Below are positions 1 through 4,329 of a stretch of DNA of 5,785 bases, piece after piece. Origin of the DNA: Desulfovibrio sp. (GTDB taxonomy: Bacteria; Desulfobacterota; Desulfovibrionia; Desulfovibrionales; Desulfovibrionaceae); contig NZ_JAHZAA010000020.1 of NCBI RefSeq assembly GCF_019424165.1, positions 13,629-19,413 on the forward strand. Reading direction: 5' to 3'. Positions within the stretch are counted from its first letter, which is position 1. Every line of letters starts with the position of its first letter. Made by a program: the position numbers and the translations under genes. The notes beneath the pieces are model-generated. The model did no database searches and was not told where the DNA came from. It worked only from the letters and a program-made list of their open reading frames with translations.

Positions 1-491
1 TTGTTGGTGCCGAAGCCGCCCTTGAAAATCTTGTTGGCCACATAGCTTTCTTCGGTGAGGCACTGGCCTGAGCCGTACCAGGCAACCGAATTGGGGCCAT
101 ATGTATCAATACTGCTGCGAAACCGGGATGCCATAAGGTCCAGAGCCTCATCCCAGCTCACAGGCTCAAGCTTGCCGCCCTTGCTGCGGCGCACCAGGGG
201 CTGTGTGACCCTTTCCTTTGAATTGAGCACGGGGATAAGCAAAGAACCTTTAAGGCACAGCAGCCCCGCATTGTGGTTGTTGGGGTCGCCCTGGATAGCC
301 ACGGCCTTGCCGTCCTTGACGCCCACAAGCACCCCGCAGCCCGTACCGCAATAACGGCAAACGCCCTTTACCCACTTTTCCGGCCTGTTGTCCGCGGCAT
401 GTGCCAGAGAGCCGAATCCTGCGCCGGAAGCCGCCGCCACGGCGGCGGACATGGCAAAATATTTCAGAAAATCACGACGTGAAGTACTCAT
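1..491 (-). CDS. napA: Periplasmic nitrate reductase catalytic subunit NapA (5' part, truncated by window edge)
   Basis: NapA reduces nitrate to nitrite in the periplasm with a Mo-bis-MGD cofactor and one [4Fe-4S] cluster. The 163 complete codons visible start with a twin-arginine signal (SRRDFLK, residues 4-10, then an Ala-rich stretch ending near AHA at 30-32), as expected for export of a folded cofactor enzyme. The cluster cysteines are C45, C48, C52 (CRYCGTGC) and C79 (CLKG); the lysine after C79 is the conserved one between cluster and pterin. The text then runs as in the Desulfovibrio desulfuricans enzyme, through WYGSGQCLTEESY to FKGGFGTN, where the window ends. The molybdenum-ligand cysteine, expected just after, is outside, as are most of the roughly 750 residues. 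A GAGG ribosome site (500-503) lies 8 bases before the ATG. The gene is third in the operon after napC and napM, but sits behind a 137-bp gap. The identification is near certain. Confidence 0.98.
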   Translation of the reverse strand, partial: MSTSRRDFLKYFAMSAAVAAASGAGFGSLAHAADNRPEKWVKGVCRYCGTGCGVLVGVKDGKAVAIQGDPNNHNAGLLCLKGSLLIPVLNSKERVTQPLVRRSKGGKLEPVSWDEALDLMASRFRSSIDTYGPNSVAWYGSGQCLTEESYVANKIFKGGFGTN

Positions 492-513
492 GTGTTCAAC
501 CTCGCTGTTGGTC

Positions 514-561
514 CGGCACAGCCCACTCCCAGGCTCTGTCATGCGGAAAGCGTCTGTGCCG
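514..561 (-). repeat. Inverted repeat in the napM-napA gap, close to the napA ribosome site
   Basis: CGGCACAG (514-521) and CTGTGCCG (554-561) are perfect 8-bp inverted arms with a 32-base loop. In the nap mRNA the downstream arm ends about ten bases before the napA GAGG ribosome site (500-503). Such a stem could protect the 3' mRNA piece carrying napA or affect access to the ribosome site. The arms are directly visible; the role is inferred. Confidence 0.4.
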
Positions 562-585
562 CCGGAAAAGACCGGCTGTTTTTTT
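561..585 (+). terminator. Rho-independent terminator-like hairpin, plus-strand sense (antisense to nap mRNA)
   Basis: On the plus strand a GCCGG stem (561-565), six-base loop and CCGGC (572-576) are followed by TG and seven T. This is the form of a small intrinsic terminator. It would stop transcripts running rightward, opposite to nap, and no gene in that direction is visible. In the nap mRNA the same bases give an A-tract before the hairpin, which would not terminate. The stem is only 5 bp, so function is uncertain. Confidence 0.35.
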
Positions 586-603
586 CAGGCAATGACTCCG
601 GCC

Positions 604-623
604 CGCGGCGCGTGGCCGCCGCG
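604..623 (-). repeat. GC-rich hairpin just after the napM stop codon
   Basis: The seven bases 604-610 (CGCGGCG) and 617-623 (CGCCGCG) pair around a six-base loop, starting about seven bases after the napM stop codon. There is no T-tract on the nap strand, so it is not an intrinsic terminator. It could stabilise the 3' end of a napCM transcript or mark a processing point before napA. Confidence 0.4.
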
Positions 624-629
624 CACGCG

Positions 630-1076
630 CTACAGATCCGTCTTGTTGCTGGGCTGGCGGTATTCATAGGCCCGGCCATGCATGGGACTCTGGTGGTAGG
701 GATGACAGCTTACGCAATCCTCGCGCTTGCCGAACTTGGCTTCCATGCGCTGTATGGACAGGGAGTGGCAGCGCGCGCACACCTCCACACCGGGTTTGCG
801 GGCAAAGGGTATGGCGCCCTTGCCGTCGGGCATGCCGTGACAGGTCTGACAGCGCACAAGGGTGATACCGTGTTTGCTTTCATACCATTCCTGCGCCACA
901 CGGGGCGTGCTTTTGGCGTGGCAGCTATAGCAGTCGCCCTCCATTTGCGGTGCTGAAAGATGCTTTGCGGCTTCGCAGCGGTCAGTGGGAAAAGCCCAGG
1001 CCATGTAGGCGAAATAAGCGCCCCCCAGCACCAGCAGCGCCAGCAGGGAAAAAAGCATGATCTTGCAGGACTTCAT
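630..1076 (-). CDS. napM: Tetraheme c-type cytochrome NapM
   Basis: This 148-residue membrane-anchored or secreted cytochrome has an uncleaved or cleavable N-terminal hydrophobic segment (about residues 6-27) and four CxxCH heme sites: CYSCH 49-53, CQTCH 76-80, CARCH 100-104 and CVSCH 121-125. Extra histidines (H39, H69, H128) could be distal heme ligands. Its place between napC and napA is diagnostic for NapM, a cytochrome described from the D. desulfuricans nap operon, which lacks napB. From that context its likely job is electron transfer from NapC to NapA; this is inferred, not visible in the sequence. The start ATG overlaps the napC stop (ATGA), suggesting translational coupling, and an AAGGAG ribosome site (1085-1090) lies 8 bases upstream. 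The heme spacing differs from class III tetraheme cytochrome c3 (two CxxxxCH sites would be expected there), so c3 is ruled out. Confidence 0.95.
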   Translation of the reverse strand: MKSCKIMLFSLLALLVLGGAYFAYMAWAFPTDRCEAAKHLSAPQMEGDCYSCHAKSTPRVAQEWYESKHGITLVRCQTCHGMPDGKGAIPFARKPGVEVCARCHSLSIQRMEAKFGKREDCVSCHPYHQSPMHGRAYEYRQPSNKTDL

Positions 1077-1645
1077 GGCCGGATCTCCTTGATTTTCTGG
1101 GCGAACTTCTGATTGGTGGGAATACGTTCGTCAAAAACAGGCAGATGGGCGAGATTACGGTGGCATCCCACGCAGCCGCTGCGGGCCTGACCGTTCTTGC
1201 CTTCATAGTTTTCGTGCGCAAGCCTGCCCACCTCGGAAACGGGGCCGTCATTTTTGGCATTTTTTGCCAGATCATGATGGCAGGCCCGGCAGTTGGCGTC
1301 ATCGGTAAAACGCCGGGCTATGGGCTGCATGGCTGCGCGGTCAAGGTCGGTTCCGCCTTCTGTGGTGTGGACCCACAAGTCCTTGACGCCCAGCCAGGCC
1401 TTTGCCCCCAGCATGCGCACCACATTGCCCGACGGGATGTGACACTGAGAACAGCCGATGGGCTGACCCTTGGCATCGACCGCGTGCGATGAAAGGCGCA
1501 TTTCTTCCTGATATACGCGCATTTCGTGGCAGGACAGACAAAAGCTGGTGCTGGAGGTATAGGCCACCCCCGCGCCTGCCAGCGCCACACACGCTGCCAG
1601 AAGTATGCTGCCGATAATCCAGACGCGCTTTCGCGGATAAGGCAT
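1073..1645 (-). CDS. napC: NapC/NirT/NrfH-family membrane-anchored tetraheme cytochrome (quinol dehydrogenase)
   Basis: This 190-residue protein has a short basic N-terminus (PRKR) and one transmembrane helix (about residues 8-29), followed by a periplasmic domain with four CxxCH sites: CLSCH 36-40, CSQCH 65-69, CRACH 119-123 and CVGCH 158-162. The first site reads CxxCHxM (M42), the arrangement seen for heme 1 at the quinol site of NrfH. The family oxidises menaquinol and passes electrons to periplasmic reductases; being first in this operon, it should feed NapM and NapA. The length fits NapC (about 190-200) better than NrfH (about 160). It could be called NrfH-like by similarity, but no nrfA follows. 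The start is supported by GGAGG (1655-1659) nine bases upstream. It is the first gene of the operon and is preceded by a sigma-54 type element and CRP/FNR-like sites. Confidence 0.93.
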   Translation of the reverse strand: MPYPRKRVWIIGSILLAACVALAGAGVAYTSSTSFCLSCHEMRVYQEEMRLSSHAVDAKGQPIGCSQCHIPSGNVVRMLGAKAWLGVKDLWVHTTEGGTDLDRAAMQPIARRFTDDANCRACHHDLAKNAKNDGPVSEVGRLAHENYEGKNGQARSGCVGCHRNLAHLPVFDERIPTNQKFAQKIKEIRP

Positions 1646-1693
1646 GGGTGTGAACCTCCATCAATAGAAAAAGCATCACTTGAAAGCATTGGT

Positions 1694-1708
1694 CGCACTT
1701 GGCGTGCG
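1694..1708 (-). repeat. Small hairpin in the napC 5' leader
   Basis: CGCAC (1694-1698) and GTGCG (1704-1708) flank a five-base loop, giving a short stem in the predicted napC leader about 35 bases before the ribosome site. It is short enough to occur by chance. Confidence 0.25.
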
Positions 1709-1731
1709 GTTACAAAAGCTGTCACACCATG

Positions 1732-1745
1732 AACAAGTTCTTGTT
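1732..1745. repeat. 14-bp dyad in the napC leader
   Basis: AACAAG-TT-CTTGTT is a perfect 6+6 dyad with a 2-base centre. With the predicted sigma-54 start near 1758 it covers about +14 to +27, a position suited to a repressor. In RNA the loop is too short for a full hairpin, so DNA binding is the likelier reading. No regulator is identified. Confidence 0.35.
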
Positions 1746-1768
1746 TTACAGAATGTTATATGGATAAA

Positions 1769-1785
1769 AGCAATTCCCATGCCAG
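1769..1785 (-). promoter_or_regulatory. Sigma-54 (-24/-12) type promoter for napCMA
   Basis: Read on the minus strand, the sequence is CTGGCATGGGAATTGCT. It matches the sigma-54 consensus YTGGCACG-N4-TTGCW at every specified position but one (T for the last C of TGGCAC). The invariant GG (-24) lies at 1783-1782 and GC (-12) at 1771-1770, with correct spacing. Transcription would start near 1758, giving a leader of about 112 bases before napC. Sigma-54 promoters need an activator ATPase bound upstream, and dyads lie at a suitable distance (see 1854-1888). An alternative sigma-70 -10 hexamer (TATAAC, minus strand 1760-1755) overlaps the predicted start but has no good -35. The match is visible; its use is inferred. 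Confidence 0.65.
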
Positions 1786-1786
1786 T

Positions 1787-1810
1787 TCACACTTTTAAGA
1801 ATAAGTGTGA
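1787..1810. repeat. Perfect 8+8 inverted repeat between sigma-54 element and HcpR-like sites
   Basis: TCACACTT (1787-1794) and AAGTGTGA (1803-1810) are perfect inverted arms around an 8-base spacer. The dyad starts two bases upstream of the -24 element and overlaps HcpR-like site 2. Binding here would be well placed to interfere with or support RNA polymerase at the napC promoter. No regulator can be named from the sequence. Confidence 0.5.
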
Positions 1811-1822
1811 TATTACTCACTA
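1805..1822. promoter_or_regulatory. CRP/FNR-family operator, HcpR-like (site 2)
   Basis: GTGTGA-N6-TCACTA matches 10 of 12 bases of TTGTGA-N6-TCACAA, with a perfect GTGA/TCAC core at 1807-1820. Its centre is 19 bp from that of the neighbouring site, close to two helical turns, so two dimers could sit side by side on the same face. Its left arm is also the right arm of another dyad (1787-1810), so different proteins could compete here. Confidence 0.5.
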
Positions 1823-1823
1823 T

Positions 1824-1841
1824 TTGAGAAAAACATCACAA
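1824..1841. promoter_or_regulatory. CRP/FNR-family operator, HcpR-like (site 1)
   Basis: TTGAGA-N6-TCACAA matches 11 of the 12 specified bases of the dyad TTGTGA-N6-TCACAA, the predicted binding motif of HcpR, a CRP/FNR-family regulator of nitrosative-stress and nitrogen-oxide genes in Desulfovibrio. It lies about 75 bases upstream of the predicted sigma-54 start, on the napC side of the intergenic region. A further TCACAA half-site follows directly at 1842-1847. Other CRP-like regulators share this motif, so the exact protein is uncertain. Confidence 0.6.
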
Positions 1842-1853
1842 TCACAATTTTCA

Positions 1854-1888
1854 ATTTTCATGAAAATATGACTGTTTTCATAAAAACA
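1854..1888. promoter_or_regulatory. Tandem AT-rich palindromes, candidate upstream activator site of the nap promoter
   Basis: ATTTTCATGAAAAT (1854-1867) is a perfect 14-bp palindrome. TGTTTTCATAAAAACA (1873-1888) is a second, near-perfect 16-bp one with one mismatched pair. Both share TTTTCAT, and their centres are 20 bp apart. They lie about 96-130 bases upstream of the predicted sigma-54 start, the usual distance for activator (bEBP) binding sites. The repeats are visible; the activator role is inferred and the protein is unknown. Confidence 0.45.
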
Positions 1889-1890
1889 TG

Positions 1891-2413
1891 ACAACTTCCA
1901 GCCATGCCCACTTCCTCTGGGCAGTACGGCAGGACCGCACAAATCAGGACTGTAGCCCCCAACAAGCCGACGGGCTGACACGCCCTGCCGGACGTCAGCA
2001 AACGGCGCATCGCACCACGCGCCCAAAGGCTGCCCAATACAGCCGGAAAAAAGACGGGAGGGATCGGGCAATGACGGCTGGCGGAACGCACTGCTGTGCC
2101 GCACGCAGATGACGGTCAGAAACAAACGATGAAACGCGGGCCGCCCCAGAGGCTCAAAATAGCTCTGGCTTTCCCCGCCCCGTAAGCGTATAAGCCTTGC
2201 CCGGCGGACGGCGCGGCACAGAAACGGTTTTGAAAGCCCGGAGCCGCCGGCCACGGTGCCGCCGGAGGTTACTGGCGGGGGCGGCAGGCCATGCGCCAGG
2301 GGCGCACCTTTACTGCGTCCATGTGGGGCGCTCCGCCACCGGAAAACCGGCGGCAGGGGCATTTTCTAAAAAATATCTTGAATATCCTGCCAAGCTGGGC
2401 CAATATGCCGCAA
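1891..2413. other. Gene-free intergenic region between the nap control region and the lol operon
   Basis: About 520 bases hold no convincing gene. The longest open frames translate to low-complexity, Arg/Pro/Gly-rich text with no recognisable family, and no tRNA is seen. Visible structure includes: CAGCCG (2040-2045) paired with CGGCTG (2075-2080); a bulged stem CCAGAG (2146-2151) with CTCTGG (2163-2168), followed by TTTCCCC; and TGCCGCC (2257-2263) paired with GGCGGCA (2280-2286). A promoter for the lol operon must lie here or further upstream. The only suggestive hexamer is TATAAG (2189-2194), and it lacks a good -35. A small RNA cannot be excluded. Confidence 0.5.
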
Positions 2414-3640
2414 ATGTCGTTCGAACTCTTCGTGGCCTTGCGCTATTTGTTTTCAAGACGCAAGCAGACCTTCATCTACATCATATCGCTCATGTCCATT
2501 CTGGGCGTGGCACTCGGCGTTGGCGCGCTGGTGGTGGTGCTTGGCGTATACAACGGCATGACCACCGACATGCGGGACAAGATCCTCGGCGCCAACTCAC
2601 ACGCCATAGTCATGTCCTACCTGCCCTCGGCCTTTGAAAACGATGACGGCCTGCTTGAGCGCATACGCTCCATCAAGGGCGTTACCGGGGCCACCCCCTT
2701 TGTCTATACCGAAGTGATGCTTTCAACGGCCAACGGCGTGAAGGGCGTGGTGCTGCGCGGCATTGACCCTGAATCCGGGCCGCGCGTGCTCTCCATGCTG
2801 CGCCAGATGCGCTCCGGTTCCGCCGCCGACCTGCAAAAAGAAGGCGCGCCCGGCCTTATCATCGGTGAAGAACTGGCCAAGCGCCTTGGGCTTACGGTGG
2901 GCAGCCGGGTGAACCTGCTGTCGCCGTCCGGGCAGAAGACCACCTCTGGCTACGCGCCGCGCATCCGCCCCTTCGAGGTGGTGGGCGTCTTCAAGACAGG
3001 CATGTTTGAATATGACTCGTCCCTGGCGTTCGTGCACCTTTCCGCAGCCCGCGATGTGCTTGGCCTGCCCGAAAAATATCTTTCGGGCGTGGAACTGACC
3101 GTGAACGACCTCTTCAAGGCCGACCAGATATCCAGCCGCGTAGCCACCGAACTGGGCTCTCCCTTTTATGTGCGCTCGTGGATGGAAATGAACGCCAACC
3201 TCTTTGCAGCCCTCAAGCTGGAAAAGATCGGCATGTTCATCCTGTTGACCATGGTGGTGCTTATCGGTTCTTTCTCCATTGTGACGTCTCTTGTCATGCT
3301 GGTGATGGAAAAAACGCGCGACATCGCCATCATGATGTCCATGGGGGCCACACGCGGCATGATACGCCGCATATTCATGTACCAGGGCAGCATCATCGGC
3401 GTTATCGGCACGCTGCTGGGCTATGTGCTCGGCCTTACAGTGGGTTGGCTGCTCAAGCGCTACCAGTTCATCAAACTGCCTGAAAACGTGTATACTCTCG
3501 ACCATCTGCCCATCAGCATAACCCTCAGCGATGTACTCATCGTGGGGGCCAGCGCCATGCTGCTGTGCTTTCTGGCCACACTTTACCCGGCCCGCCAGGC
3601 GGCCCGCCTTGAACCGGCGGAAGCCCTGCGCTACGAGTAG
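2414..3640 (+). CDS. LolC/LolE-family lipoprotein-releasing ABC transporter permease
   Basis: This inner-membrane subunit of the Lol machine works with LolD to extract lipoproteins from the inner membrane and hand them to a LolA carrier. From the chosen start it has 408 residues, the usual LolC/E length. TM1 lies near 20-46, a large periplasmic domain near 50-268, TM2 near 272-296, TM3 near 326-347 and TM4 near 374-391. Family marks are the FELFVALRYLFSRRK start, the cytoplasmic KTRDIAIMMSMGAT coupling segment after TM2, and the YPARQAARLEPAEALRYE tail. The ATG at 2414 is chosen because LolC/E proteins begin here. The same frame is open back to 2291 and has another ATG at 2405; that extension looks non-homologous, and no start has a strong ribosome site. 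Only one permease gene is present next to lolD, so a homodimer is likely and I do not choose between lolC and lolE. lolD follows after 2 bases. Confidence 0.92.
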   Translation: MSFELFVALRYLFSRRKQTFIYIISLMSILGVALGVGALVVVLGVYNGMTTDMRDKILGANSHAIVMSYLPSAFENDDGLLERIRSIKGVTGATPFVYTEVMLSTANGVKGVVLRGIDPESGPRVLSMLRQMRSGSAADLQKEGAPGLIIGEELAKRLGLTVGSRVNLLSPSGQKTTSGYAPRIRPFEVVGVFKTGMFEYDSSLAFVHLSAARDVLGLPEKYLSGVELTVNDLFKADQISSRVATELGSPFYVRSWMEMNANLFAALKLEKIGMFILLTMVVLIGSFSIVTSLVMLVMEKTRDIAIMMSMGATRGMIRRIFMYQGSIIGVIGTLLGYVLGLTVGWLLKRYQFIKLPENVYTLDHLPISITLSDVLIVGASAMLLCFLATLYPARQAARLEPAEALRYE

Positions 3641-3642
3641 CC

Positions 3643-4329
3643 ATGTCAGCACTCTACAAATTTTCCGATGTGAACAAAATTTTCTCCGCACCCGGGGAAA
3701 ATCTTGAGATTCTCAAAGATATCAACCTGGTTGTGAACGAAGGCGAAGCCCTTGCCATTGTGGGGGCTTCCGGTTCCGGCAAAAGCACCCTCTTGCATCT
3801 TATGGGTGCTCTTGATACTCCAAGTACGGGCGCCGTCTATTTTGACGGGCAGGACATGGTCCACATGACGCCTGACCAGAAAGCGGCCTTCCGCAATAAA
3901 ACCCTGGGCTTCGTTTTTCAGTTTCATCACCTTTTGCCGGAGTTTTCGGCAGTGGAAAACGTGGCAATGCCGGCCATCATCGGCGGTGAACGCCAGTCAG
4001 CCGTCATGCCCAAGGCCCGGGAAATGCTCGAACGCGTCGGCCTCGCGGCCCGTATGGACGGCAAGGTTGCCACACTTTCCGGCGGCGAACGGCAAAGGGT
4101 AGCCATCGCCCGCTCGGTGCTGATGCGCCCGCGCGTGCTGTTGGCTGACGAGCCCACCGGCAATCTGGACGAACATACCGGAGAGCAGGTGGGCGCGCTT
4201 ATGAATGAACTTAACCGCGAGCTGGGCATGACTCTCGTGGTCGTGACGCATAATCGGGAACTGGCCGCGGGTATGGGCCGCATCCTGGAACTGAAAGCGG
4301 GGACACTGTATGAAAAAAATCTTGCGTAA
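3643..4329 (+). CDS. lolD: Lipoprotein-releasing ABC transporter ATPase LolD
   Basis: LolD is the cytoplasmic ATPase that powers lipoprotein release by the LolC/E permease. The 228-residue protein is a complete ABC domain: Walker A GASGSGKST (41-49), Q-loop Q93, signature LSGGE (145-149), Walker B VLLADEP (165-171) with E170 as catalytic base, D-loop NLD (174-176) and switch H203. The stretch FHHLLPEFSAVENV after the Q-loop is typical of LolD and separates it from MacB- and FtsE-type relatives, as does the permease next door. It starts 2 bases after the permease stop with no strong ribosome site of its own, which suggests translational coupling. Its last 20 bases overlap the start of bamA in another frame. 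Confidence 0.97.
   Translation: MSALYKFSDVNKIFSAPGENLEILKDINLVVNEGEALAIVGASGSGKSTLLHLMGALDTPSTGAVYFDGQDMVHMTPDQKAAFRNKTLGFVFQFHHLLPEFSAVENVAMPAIIGGERQSAVMPKAREMLERVGLAARMDGKVATLSGGERQRVAIARSVLMRPRVLLADEPTGNLDEHTGEQVGALMNELNRELGMTLVVVTHNRELAAGMGRILELKAGTLYEKNLA
4299..4303 (+). promoter_or_regulatory. Ribosome binding site of bamA inside lolD
   Basis: GGGGA six bases before the ATG at 4310 supports that start, which gives a complete signal peptide. It lies inside the last codons of lolD, so ribosomes finishing lolD would expose or reuse it. Confidence 0.55.

Noticed and set aside
1711..1728. Third HcpR-like dyad (TTACAA-N6-TCACAC) in the napC leader
   Set aside because: Only 8 of 12 bases match and one half is poor, so it is within chance for this region.
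1888..2112. A 74-codon plus-strand open frame
   Set aside because: The composition is random-looking, there is no ribosome site before its ATG, and there is no recognisable domain.
1820..2362. A 180-codon minus-strand open frame covering the intergenic region
   Set aside because: Its translation is Arg/Pro/Gly-rich with no family pattern, and its end runs through the AT-rich nap operator region. It looks like a chance frame in GC-rich DNA.
2379..2407. TTGAAT and CAATAT with 17-base spacing as a lol promoter
   Set aside because: The -10 matches poorly (3 of 6) and overlaps the ATG at 2405, so it would give almost no leader.
2291..2413. Longer N-terminus for the LolC/E permease, starting at 2291 or 2405
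   Set aside because: The extra residues have no likeness to LolC/E, and family members start at the position encoded by the ATG at 2414. Ribosome-site evidence is weak for all of them, so 2405 remains possible.
2723..3691. A 322-codon minus-strand frame opposite the Lol permease
   Set aside because: It is the antisense shadow of a clearly coding gene. Its His/Gly/Ala-rich text shows no domain.
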